Assembly: GCA_028282885.1 (NCBI GenBank)
Contig: JANQGX010000017.1
Coordinates: forward strand, 1 to 41,184
Direction of reading: 5' to 3'
Origin: SAR324 cluster bacterium
GTDB taxonomy: Bacteria > SAR324 > XYD2-FULL-50-16
Length of the DNA: 41,184 bases
Part shown: positions 31,276-40,500 of the stretch, piece after piece
Numbering within the stretch: position 1 is the first letter of the stretch
Layout: every line of letters begins with the position of its first letter
Made by a program: the position numbers and the translations under genes
Notes under the pieces: generated by a model
Database searches by the model: none
Told to the model about the DNA's origin: nothing
What the model saw: only the letters and a program-made list of their open reading frames with translations

Positions 31276-32715
31276 TTATTGATCCAACCGAAGCAGTATA
31301 TTATCAATTTTCCAGGATTCAGCCGCATAGGTTGTTGGTGCGGAAGACGTTCCGGCCCCGGCATTTTCGGCATGTATTGAATAGGTCGCTCCCGGCACCA
31401 GAAAAAGGCCGGTGTAGCCATCAGTTACGCCGGTACCTCCGGTCGACCCTTTGAAAACTCCATCCACATAGACCGATGTTCCCGCCGGAGCGGTGTCACC
31501 TGTTTCATCAACAACGTTCACCCCCAGAACTTGAAGAATATCGCCGGAAATTACTGCCCTTCGCTCCAGGATTAAATCACAACTCACCGGGGTCTGATTC
31601 TTACTGAGATTGACCGTGAAGGTACAGTTCCCAATCTCGCTGCTTGTACCGGTATTCCAAACTTCAACCTCCGCATTCATGGTATCGAACTGGAATCCGT
31701 TATAGGTTCTGGAAACAGCCCAGTCATTTGAAACATCCTGGGTGAGGCTCAATACCTCCTCTGGTATCGTACTATGGGTTCCGGATGCCTTGAATCGATA
31801 CTCAAACGCCCCTCCGGTTTCTGTATCAATGATATTGTAAGTAGCCTGCAGAATCTTCAGGTTGAAGACGGCATCTCCACCCGATTCAGAAAGAGTAAAC
31901 GTTGATGTCCCGAAAATAGGAGTCAAATTCAATGTCTGATTGGATCCGGCGGAAAAATCAGGCACACCATGATACCTGGCTATTACCACATCCGGAGGCC
32001 CGTCCTTAAAGATCTCAATTTTGACATCGTGTGTACCATCAGTAATGTTCATGTAAAGCAGAGCATTTTCTGTAAACTGGTCAAAGGTAAAACTGGTACC
32101 GCTATCACCATCCAGGTATACCATCATGTAATAAGTGTCGGTGGAGGTGTCAAAATCGGTAGAAGTATATTGAAAGTCGTACAGGGCAATGCTGCTGGAG
32201 ATGTCACCTGTCATAACAGTATCACCGATTACGGGACTGATGGAGATGTCAATGTCATTGGTCGTATCTGCCGTTATGGTGACGCTGTTCGCTGATCCGT
32301 AATACTCCTGGGTTGAGTCACTGAAAGCGACAGAGACATTATACTCTCCGCCTTGGAGAGCAACGGTTTGCTCCAACTTTGCATCGAATGATGCGTCGAC
32401 AGCGGCCGATATATCATATGAGTTGACAACACCGGAAGGTATCGATTCAAAACTGACTGTGCCGGTAAAATAGGTGGCGCTCCCCTCGTCAAACTGGCCC
32501 ACAAATTGGCCTGAACTACCAGCGTGACTTCCTGAACTGTTCTGCGAAATCGACAATGCGGTAAAACTGAACTCAAAAGAGACCCCTGTTGAACCGATCA
32601 CGGCATCCGCAGGACCGGTTCCCTCTCTTGAAAAACTATCCAATTGTTTACATCCGACCATAAGCGGAAGCACAATCAGGCCGATTAGCGTTAACACTCT
32701 TATTTGGCGTTTCAT
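31276..32715 (-). CDS. Lipoprotein paralogous to the N-terminal half of its neighbour
   Basis: The lipobox LMVGC puts the acylated Cys at 22. The remaining 457 residues are beta-rich, Thr/Ser-rich and nearly free of Cys. Motifs shared in order with the 897-residue protein include SPVIGDT, an amide-rich DGTHDVKIEIF strand, LTPIFGTSTFTLS and a C-terminal repeat with CDLILE. It lacks the DUF1566-like and carbohydrate-binding-like parts. It is the promoter-proximal gene of the pair, separated by 101 bases, with a sigma-54 promoter about 125 bases before its start. No enzymatic motif is visible. Confidence 0.8.
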   Translation of the reverse strand: MKRQIRVLTLIGLIVLPLMVGCKQLDSFSREGTGPADAVIGSTGVSFEFSFTALSISQNSSGSHAGSSGQFVGQFDEGSATYFTGTVSFESIPSGVVNSYDISAAVDASFDAKLEQTVALQGGEYNVSVAFSDSTQEYYGSANSVTITADTTNDIDISISPVIGDTVMTGDISSSIALYDFQYTSTDFDTSTDTYYMMVYLDGDSGTSFTFDQFTENALLYMNITDGTHDVKIEIFKDGPPDVVIARYHGVPDFSAGSNQTLNLTPIFGTSTFTLSESGGDAVFNLKILQATYNIIDTETGGAFEYRFKASGTHSTIPEEVLSLTQDVSNDWAVSRTYNGFQFDTMNAEVEVWNTGTSSEIGNCTFTVNLSKNQTPVSCDLILERRAVISGDILQVLGVNVVDETGDTAPAGTSVYVDGVFKGSTGGTGVTDGYTGLFLVPGATYSIHAENAGAGTSSAPTTYAAESWKIDNILLRLDQ

Positions 32716-32839
32716 TAGTCTAACCTGTTATTCAATCAACAATTTTCATTTACGATCATTCAGACAGATCATTAACCTGATCCCGGGCGATTCAACAGCA
32801 AATGCATGTACCATAAGGATCCGGGCAGATAATAAAATC

Positions 32840-32855
32840 TGCAAAAGAGGTGCCA
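32840..32855 (-). promoter_or_regulatory. Sigma-54 (-24/-12) promoter of the lipoprotein operon
   Basis: On the minus strand TGGCAC, five bases, then TTGCA matches the sigma-54 consensus at every fixed position. Transcription would start near 32829 and run into the lipoprotein gene starting at 32715. The gap 32716-33272 contains no gene that I can support. Confidence 0.85.
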
Positions 32856-32952
32856 TGATATCAGCCGAAAAATGCACTTGAAAAACCCTTTTAATGTCAG
32901 TATTTAAAAGCCTTTGCAAGGAGTTGTCTTTTGAGTTTCCATGCTATTTTCC

Positions 32953-32967
32953 GTGTCTTTGAGACAC
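32953..32967. promoter_or_regulatory. Palindrome GTGTCT-TTG-AGACAC, candidate enhancer site
   Basis: A perfect palindrome lies about 130 bp before the predicted sigma-54 start, the usual distance of an enhancer-binding-protein site. A further half-site AGACAC is at 32975-32980, eight bases beyond. The cognate activator is not obvious in the window. Confidence 0.6.
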
Positions 32968-33272
32968 AAAATAGAGACACTTTATAGTGGAAATATGAAA
33001 CACATATCACTGAATCACATTACCCGATAGTACCTTTTTTTCCGGGAATGAAAACAAAATCAGCCTTACGGGTTGCGGATTGGCTTTACTAAAAATTGGA
33101 ATAATTTGGTGAGCGAGTGATCCCTATTTGCCCTGATCTGCTGAGGAGAATAATCAAACCAGGGAAAAGGCCATCAGGCCAAATTGAGTTATGGCCCTTG
33201 GGAAATTAACTACATGGTCAAAAAGGCAGGATTTGGTTGATCGACAGACAAGAACACTGTCTGCTTGATTAA

Positions 33273-34679
33273 TCATAATCGCTCAACGATTGCTTTGGCC
33301 GGAATCAATCCGGTGGCTGCTGCTGAAACGATGTTCCCCGCAACACCCGGACCGTCCCCCGCAACAAACAGACCGGAGATTGCGGTTTCCAAGTGATCAA
33401 TGGTATCGATCTGTCTGGCAAAAAATTTGATCTCCGGGGCATATAGTAGAGTCTCGTCGTTGGAAACTCCCGGCACTACGTAATTCAGTTTCTCCAGACC
33501 CTCGATGATGTTGGTTAGAATCCTCTCAGGAAGCGCCATGGCGATGTCTCCGCAGACAACATCATGAAGAGTCGGTTCAATATACCCCTTGTTGATTCTA
33601 TGCCAGGTGCTTCTCCGACCTCTCTTCAGATCACCAAACCTCTGCAAAATGGGCTTTCCGCCACCAATCAGAGTTGCCAGACTGCCTATAGATTCTCCAT
33701 AAGACTGATTATCCGTAACCGGCTCCGTCAGAATCACTTTGGATAGGAAGGCAAAGTTGGTGTTCTCGGATTTACGGTTGAGATAGGCATGCCCGTTCAC
33801 GCAGATAAAATTGGCATAGTTCTCCTGGGTGACAAATCCCCCCATATTTGTACAAAAAGTCCTGGTCTGATCATCGTATTTACTGGTTTGTACAAAAAAA
33901 GTCGGATCATAGATTACATTGCAGAGATCTCTCATTATATCATTATGTACTTCTACACGGACGCCAACCTCAATACCCCGTTGCTGAACCTCCAGTTTGA
34001 AACGGGATGCCAGTTCACCTACCCAATTCGCCCCGACCCGACCTGGTGCAAGGACGACATGGTTGGCCTGATATTCTTTGCGGTTTGTAATAACGCCCTT
34101 GATCCGATTTTTGTTCACCAGAATATCGCGAACCTCTTCCGAGGTATGGATGACGACACCTTTGGATTTCAGATAATCCCGCATGGATGCAATGTGCCCC
34201 GGCAGATTGTCGCTTCCCAGATGCTTCTGTTTTATAATAAGAAGATCGATGCCATGTTTTTTTGCTGTTTTCCGGATATTTTTGGCTTCATCCATATCGG
34301 TCGGGAATACCGGACCATCCATGGCGAACCGGTTAAAAATCTCTTCGGTTTCATCGATTAAAGCCTCGGCATCCGATTTGGCCATGAACTGGGTTAAATC
34401 GGTTTTCCCCAGTTTGTGAATATAATTTAACTTGCCATCAGAAAAGAGTCCTGCACCTCCAATTCCCGAAAGAATATTGCAGGGTTTGCACGTGATACAG
34501 GTCTGGGTTTCACTGATTGGGCATTTACGTTTCAGCGGTCCCTTCCCTTTCTCAATCAGAAGAATCCTTGCATTGGAGTGTTCACAAAGGTAGTAAGCGG
34601 AAAAAAGCCCGGCAGGACCTCCACCCACTATGATAACGTCGAACTGGTCACCAGCAGACTTTGCTTTTACTGAGGGCAT
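33273..34679 (-). CDS. FAD-dependent dehydrogenase (COG2509-like NAD(P)/FAD oxidoreductase)
   Basis: The N-terminal dinucleotide motif VIIVGGGPAGLFSA binds FAD, and the C-terminal GLFVAGDGPGVAGN segment closes the site. In between is a Cys-rich stretch, KCPISETQTCITCKPC, with the GGAGLFSDGKLNY motif. This pattern is seen in the family of uncharacterised FAD-dependent dehydrogenases (COG2509). The four Cys could carry a redox-active pair or a cluster. The ATG at 34679 is preferred to a TTG at 34691, because the GGGAGGAGG between them is the ribosome binding site. The substrate is unknown. A palindrome (34704-34716) lies just upstream. Confidence 0.85.
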   Translation of the reverse strand: MPSVKAKSAGDQFDVIIVGGGPAGLFSAYYLCEHSNARILLIEKGKGPLKRKCPISETQTCITCKPCNILSGIGGAGLFSDGKLNYIHKLGKTDLTQFMAKSDAEALIDETEEIFNRFAMDGPVFPTDMDEAKNIRKTAKKHGIDLLIIKQKHLGSDNLPGHIASMRDYLKSKGVVIHTSEEVRDILVNKNRIKGVITNRKEYQANHVVLAPGRVGANWVGELASRFKLEVQQRGIEVGVRVEVHNDIMRDLCNVIYDPTFFVQTSKYDDQTRTFCTNMGGFVTQENYANFICVNGHAYLNRKSENTNFAFLSKVILTEPVTDNQSYGESIGSLATLIGGGKPILQRFGDLKRGRRSTWHRINKGYIEPTLHDVVCGDIAMALPERILTNIIEGLEKLNYVVPGVSNDETLLYAPEIKFFARQIDTIDHLETAISGLFVAGDGPGVAGNIVSAAATGLIPAKAIVERL

Positions 34680-34703
34680 ACCTCCTCCCAAGTTGACCCT
34701 CTT

Positions 34704-34716
34704 GGCAATTATTGCC
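34704..34716. promoter_or_regulatory. 13-bp palindrome GGCAAT-T-ATTGCC before the FAD gene
   Basis: Perfect 6-bp arms lie 25 bases upstream of the FAD gene's start codon and could be an operator. It resembles a sigma-54 site only superficially, since its GG-to-GC spacing is two bases short. Confidence 0.4.
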
Positions 34717-35008
34717 GTAACAGGGTTTGGATATTTTAGATCTTAGGAAAGAAAAACCAGTTTTCAAACCTGCATAAGAGATTTTTGTTGTTCACACAAA
34801 GGTTCATTATGGTTGTATTGTTGCCAGAATTCCTCCATTTTTCCAACAGCGATTTTTTCCTTTCGCTGATTTGAATTACCAGATAACGCTTTCTGCGGTT
34901 GGTTGAAAAAAACCCGATGAACGAATGGTAAACAAGGTTAAGATATTGTTATTTCTGTTTTAATTAAATGATTGCATTTTGTTCAAAAACTGCTAAATAA
35001 GGGTATGG

Positions 35009-35100
35009 ACGCTGGCAATCAGCGTTTGCTACACCGGAATCCCTTTAACCTCTTAGAAGTAACGCTTTGTCCCGGGTTACTTGATTGCAGAAAGGGTTAA
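35009..35100 (+). promoter_or_regulatory. Structured leader upstream of the diguanylate cyclase gene
   Basis: Three pairings are visible: ACGCTG/CAGCGT (35009-35025, 5-base loop), AAGTAAC/GTTACTT (35057-35063 with 35076-35082), and TTAACC/GGTTAA (35045-35050 with 35095-35100) enclosing the second. The leader ends 27 bases before the start codon. It does not match the c-di-GMP riboswitch consensus that I know. It may be a regulatory RNA element or a set of protein sites. Confidence 0.4.
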
Positions 35101-35127
35101 TTCTTCATCTGCAAATCGGAATTCAAA

Positions 35128-36027
35128 ATGAAGTTTACAACAAGCGGAGAAATCAAACATATCGTCCATATGCTTGAGCAGGGACTGGAAGAACACTCCA
35201 AGTGGATGCAGCTTTGGAATTCAAAGGCAATCTGCCATCTCAATTTTCCCAAAAACTATCTGGACAAAGAAGCCCACCAGGAATGCGAATTCGCAAAATG
35301 GTTCCAAAGCTGTAAAGGTAAGGAATGGTTGCATCAGGTGGACTATGATAGCATCACTACAAGCCATAAGGCGATGCACTTCGAAGGCCAGCATCTGGCC
35401 GAAATGATTCAAAATAATAAACCGGTTAGTGAAGAAGACTACTACAAATTTGTCAACAGCGAATGGAGCTTCGCCAACCAATTGCAAAAGCTGAAGGACA
35501 AAATTACCCGTCTTCAGATCTCATTTGACCCCTTGACCGGCGTTTTCAACAGGCAGGCCATGATGCCCGTCCTCCTGCAGGAACAGGCGTATGTTCAACG
35601 TGATAATAAACAATGTGGCCTGGCCATGGCTGATCTCGACAAATTTAAACGGATAAACGACACTTATGGTCATGCAAACGGCGATATTGTTCTTAAGTGT
35701 GTTGCCGATTTTCTACGCACCAATTTGCGTCCATACGACGCCCTGTTTAGATATGGGGGAGAAGAGTTCCTGTTCTGCCTGCCCAGCGCAGATATAGAAA
35801 CGGGGATTTCGCTGTTGGATCGGATACGGATGGAATTAGAACAACTTCCGATTAAACTATCCAGTAATGAGATCATTACAACCACCATCTCGATGGGAAT
35901 AACCCAATTGCAGTCCAACAGCTCCGTAGAAGATTGTATCATCAAAGCAGATGAAGCTTTGTACGAGGCAAAAAACCGGGGTAGAAACCAGGTCGTAGCC
36001 TGGGAAAACCTGCAAACCCTTCATTAA
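35128..36027 (+). CDS. dgcZ: Zinc-sensing diguanylate cyclase (CZB plus GGDEF), DgcZ-like
   Basis: The enzyme makes cyclic di-GMP from two GTP. The N-terminal CZB domain carries the zinc ligands H23, C53, H80 and H84, each one position from those of E. coli DgcZ (H22, C52, H79, H83), where bound zinc inhibits the cyclase. The GGDEF domain (about 130-295) has DPLTGVFNR, DLDKFKRINDTYGH and the active-site loop GGEEF (210-214). An RxxD inhibitory site (R201-D204) lies five residues before it. At 299 residues it is the same size as DgcZ (296). There is no membrane segment. The FecR protein and giant surface protein downstream suggest that it controls attachment. Confidence 0.93.
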   Translation: MKFTTSGEIKHIVHMLEQGLEEHSKWMQLWNSKAICHLNFPKNYLDKEAHQECEFAKWFQSCKGKEWLHQVDYDSITTSHKAMHFEGQHLAEMIQNNKPVSEEDYYKFVNSEWSFANQLQKLKDKITRLQISFDPLTGVFNRQAMMPVLLQEQAYVQRDNKQCGLAMADLDKFKRINDTYGHANGDIVLKCVADFLRTNLRPYDALFRYGGEEFLFCLPSADIETGISLLDRIRMELEQLPIKLSSNEIITTTISMGITQLQSNSSVEDCIIKADEALYEAKNRGRNQVVAWENLQTLH

Positions 36028-36068
36028 ACTGACCTGCCTTTGCCCCTTCTCTGCAATGCACTGAGAAT

Positions 36069-36085
36069 TTGGTGTTTTAATTGCA
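36069..36085 (+). promoter_or_regulatory. Possible sigma-54 promoter of the FecR gene
   Basis: TTGGTGT followed by a spacer and TTGCA keeps the GG and GC pairs exactly 12 bp apart, but the -24 box matches only partly. A start near 36096 would give a 90-base leader to the ATG at 36188. Confidence 0.35.
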
Positions 36086-36187
36086 TTGTCAACGGCGGCA
36101 CACGCTCTGTCCGGTCCTGTTATTGACAGGACCCCACATTATACTATCATAAGAAACATCCATAGACGGGTTTTTCAACAATTTAAA

Positions 36188-37552
36188 ATGGGCACCCAGT
36201 ATAAAAAAGCGCTTGGTTTCCTGATTCTGTTATCATTCTTAATGATTTCAACAGGGAATATCCAGGCAAACACAGATATCGCCCCGGATTCCGCGAGGGT
36301 TATTCCTGAACAGGGAACCGTTCATATCATTACGGGAAACCGGATCAGCACAGTCTCGGACCAGGGACTCAACCTGGATGACGGCGATGAGATTATCACC
36401 GACCAAAAAAGCAGGGCCAGTGTACTGCTCTCCATGCTCTCGGAATACGATGAAATTCTTGTTGGACCTTCAAGCAGAATCAAAATCTCCATCAGGGTTT
36501 CCACCTCATTTGTAACCATTTACCAGGTTCATCTTTTATACGGGAAAATCAGGGTCAATACCATTCTCAATCATTCCAAACAGTTCCTGTTCAGTACCGG
36601 CCAGGCTGAGGTTTCAACGGATGAAGGAGAGTTCATCCTTGAAGGGGCCAAAAAGGGGACCACCATCGGCGTCATTAGCGGTATCGTCAAACTGACCACT
36701 GTAACATCCAATCGGGAGTACCATATCGCGGAAAACACCAATATGTTTGTTTCTCATTTCGATTCGGTATCTCCCAAAAAGATGTTCTCCTACGAACTCT
36801 TCAGAGGAGTTGAAAAACATGATTGGGAAAGGGCGCCCGATGTTGAACAATTGTTTCTGGAGCGTAAAAAAAAGGAAAAGGCCGAGCAGCAAAGGCAGGC
36901 TTTGATCAAACAGCAAGAGCAGGAAAAAAAGCGAAAGGAGGCTGAAGCTGCCCGAAAAGCCGCTTTGCAAAAGGCTTTGGACGAGCGGAAAAAGCAGCAA
37001 CAGATCAATGAGGAAATCAAGGTTCAATCACCGGTAATTGAAGAACAGGCCGAGGAGGTGCCTGAAGCAGCACCCCGGGAAGAATCCCTGGTAGAAGCTG
37101 AACCTCTCCCGGAGGAACCGGTTAACGAAGAATCTTTCTTTTCCAAGTATCTTTGGCATATCGTCGCCAGCTCAACTTTCGTGACATTTAACTATCTGGC
37201 TTTGCAGGAAGCCAACAGCTACAATGATCTGGCCAGCCAAAATGACGACCTGCAAACTCAGTACAATAATTCGACATCAACAACCGAAAGAGCATCTCTA
37301 CAAACCGAATACGAAGTCAACAAAGAAAAGATGTCAAAACACAAAAGCTATATGCAGTTGTACAATATAATGGCAATTGGAGCCCTGGCCTGGGAAGGAT
37401 ACCTATTATACGACCTTTTCTTCGGTGATGAAACAGAGGATGAAAAAAGTATGGCGAACTACGGATATCCAATAGGCCAGGACAAAACACTCAATTTCGA
37501 TTATTTACCGCAAAATTCAGAAGTTCGTTTTTCCTTTAGCTGGTCTTGGTAA
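36188..37552 (+). CDS. FecR-domain envelope protein with coiled coil
   Basis: From the ATG at 36188 the product has 454 residues: a signal peptide or anchor (KKALGFLILLSFLMISTGNIQA), a FecR-type beta domain (about 40-200, with LLYGKIRV and FSTGQAEVSTDEGEF), a long Glu/Lys/Gln-rich coiled coil (about 220-290), a Pro/Glu-rich linker, and a C-terminal part with two hydrophobic stretches. FecR domains outside iron transport are often found in periplasmic proteins next to surface polymers or secretion. The frame can be extended to a TTG at 36086, but the signal peptide favours 36188. The giant repeat protein begins 32 bases downstream, so the two are probably one operon. Confidence 0.8.
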   Translation: MGTQYKKALGFLILLSFLMISTGNIQANTDIAPDSARVIPEQGTVHIITGNRISTVSDQGLNLDDGDEIITDQKSRASVLLSMLSEYDEILVGPSSRIKISIRVSTSFVTIYQVHLLYGKIRVNTILNHSKQFLFSTGQAEVSTDEGEFILEGAKKGTTIGVISGIVKLTTVTSNREYHIAENTNMFVSHFDSVSPKKMFSYELFRGVEKHDWERAPDVEQLFLERKKKEKAEQQRQALIKQQEQEKKRKEAEAARKAALQKALDERKKQQQINEEIKVQSPVIEEQAEEVPEAAPREESLVEAEPLPEEPVNEESFFSKYLWHIVASSTFVTFNYLALQEANSYNDLASQNDDLQTQYNNSTSTTERASLQTEYEVNKEKMSKHKSYMQLYNIMAIGALAWEGYLLYDLFFGDETEDEKSMANYGYPIGQDKTLNFDYLPQNSEVRFSFSWSW

Positions 37553-37584
37553 AAACTCCCCATTGGTTTTTGGAGTAGATTATA

Positions 37585-40500
37585 ATGAAATTATCCGGAC
37601 TTTACACCAGATTACTTGTTCTGCTGATCATTCCACTAATGACAATTACGCTAAGTAATTGCGGACAAGTTGAAGACACAGATGCTGAAACTTCGGCCCT
37701 TACGGCAACCACAACAGCAAATGACGCCCCGGAGATCTCGACCATCTCTGATGAGTCTATCGACGAAGATACTTCTACGGATGTCATCAATTTCACAGTC
37801 TCCGACGTCGAAACTTCAGCCGCCAGTCTTGTGGTCACCGCAAGTTCATCCGATACGACCCTTATACCCGATTCAAATATTACCCTGGGTGGCAGTGGAG
37901 AAAACCGTACCATCGTTATAACCCCCAGTGCAGAATCTTTCGGAAGTGCAATTATAACCCTGACAGTAACCGATGAATCGGACGCCACGGCCGACACCAG
38001 CTTTACTGTTACCGTCAATGAGGTGAACGACTCACCTTCCATTACAACAGTCAGCGATCAGACAATCCAGGAAGACTACTCAACAGGTTCTCTGAGCTTT
38101 TCTATTGATGATAATGAAACCGCTGCATCCGGTCTGACCGTTACGGCTTCTTCTTCAGACACAACCATCGTCCCGGATTCCAACCTGACACTGGGAGGCA
38201 CCACTGCAAACAGAACCATTAATGTATCTCCGGCCGATGACCAGACAGGAACCGTAACCATCACCCTGACTGTCAGCGACGGATCAGCAACAGCCAGCAG
38301 TACATTCCAGGTTACCATTACTTCGGTCAATGATGCGCCAAGTATGGAATCAATTTCGACTCAATACACCAACCAGTCCACCTCAATTCCTTTAACCGTG
38401 GCAGATGTGGACGATGACATCACATCGGTCACTACCGATATTACTTCGGATAATGCCACTCTTTTTCCTGCTGCCAATATGAGCATCTCCGGCACATCTG
38501 CCAGCAGGACCATTTCCATTACCACGGCCTCCGGTCAAACCGGAAGTGCCACAATCACCATTACAGCAACTGATGGCAAAGCCTCGTCTTCCATCAGTTT
38601 TGATGTTATTACCAATCCTTGTGAGTCGGGCCAGAGCGGTCCTTTGCTCGACGACGACACCTATACGGGATTCGCTGTTTGCGGGCAGGCCAGCAACGAT
38701 TTCAAAATCATGGATGGTCACATTGTGACCTGGGATGCCACGGGAGGACCAATTACAGGGAACATTGCCATTGAGTCCGGTGGAACATTGCAGATCACCG
38801 GCTCAGGCGGCACTCTGGAAGGGAACATCGATTTGAATGGAGGTACCCTGGATGTTGATGGTGACCTGACCATCTCGGAAGACATCAGTCACACCGCCAG
38901 CAGTTTTATCGATGTAGCCGGTGGCTCCACCCTGACCTATTCCGGTGATGGGATCAATATCGGTGGTAATACTTTGACATTTAGTGGATCTGGAAACCTG
39001 AACAACACGGCCAATGTTATTAATATCAATGACTCCAGTGCAGTTTTTAATATTACCGGTAGTGGGGTTGTACAGGGAGATGTCCGACTGGCAGGCGGAA
39101 AACTGGACGTTGATGAGGATTCAACCATCCAGGGAAGAATAACACAGACGGCCAATTCCGTAGTTGATATTGTGGGCTTAAAAACCCTGGTATATAACAA
39201 TGCCTCGGATATCACGATTGGGAACTATACCCTCACCTTGATGGGAACAGGCACGTTCAGTAGCACGGCTTCCATAAGCGTAAACAACGCCTCTTCGGTT
39301 CTCAAGATCGATAACGCCATAACCGTTTCCTGTGAAATCCTCCTTGGAAATGGAACCCTTGATATCGACGAAGATTTCTCACATGCAGCTAATCTAACCT
39401 TCAATTCCGCACCGACCATCGATATTTTAGGTGGCAAAGCGTTTGATTATACCGGCACCGCCCTTGATCTCAACAGCCATACCCTGACTTTTTCCGGGGA
39501 TGGCGAGTTTACCGGGGATATGGAGTTAGCAGGCGGATCACTGGTTTCAACGGGGAGCGGGACTCTATCCGGAGATATCACCTATAGTAGCGCCGTTGAT
39601 TCAACCATTGACGTTCAGCTCGGAGATACTCTCACATACACAGGGACTGCTTTTTCAATCCAGGCTTCAACTCTTGACATAGCCGGACAGGGGAGTTTTC
39701 AAAACACCGCTAACATTGTTTTGAACAACGCCAGCAGCGTTCTCTCAATAAACGGTTCGGGAGCCTCCCTCACCAATGTATCCATAACCGGAGCAGATCT
39801 GGTAGCAGGGAATATCGATGTTAACCGGACTTCGACCATTGGCACGTTAACCCTGAACAATGACAGCCAGATCGTTTTTGAGAACAGCGCTGTTCTCACC
39901 ATATCCAATGCCGTTACGGTTCCCTCCGGAGATCCACTGACGGTTTCAGGAGACGGAACTCTTGATATCGACGCTGCCCTGACCATCAATAATACAACAA
40001 CCGTCCCCTTGGCGACCACTCTCGATATCAGTGATGGATCCCTGGTTATGGGAGCTGATTTAACAACCAATGGCCCGTTCACTGTCAGCTCAACCACAAC
40101 CGATGTCACTTTGACTGCCAGCAGTACCTTAACCACGGCTTCATCTATATCCATTCGTTCATTGGACCTCGGAGATGTTATTCTAAGTCTCGGATCGGCT
40201 ACCAGTGACCTGATAGTGGCCCAATCCGTTGGGTTTGATGCTGGAACGGATCGAATCCTCACCGGCAATGCCGACCTGACGTTAGCGGGTGGATTCACCA
40301 TGAGTGACGGCCAAATTACCAGTTCAGGAGGAAGTATTACCCTGAACGGAACACCCACCGGGGGAACCCTTGATTTCAGTTCTTCAACCCTGGTTCTCAA
40401 CGGTGATTTGAATGTTACCTCTCCCTCCTTTACAGGTCCAACCAACCTGATTGTCACTACTGATGTAACCCTGACAGGAGCCGGAGATATTACTGTCACA

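Noticed and set aside
35011..35027. Sigma-54 promoter before the diguanylate cyclase (TGGCAA...TTTGC)
   Set aside because: The GG-to-GC distance is 14 bp, not the required 12. The bases belong to a hairpin instead.
35009..35100. GEMM-type c-di-GMP riboswitch before dgcZ
   Set aside because: The conserved GEMM core sequences and tetraloop/receptor were not found. Only unassigned hairpins are present.
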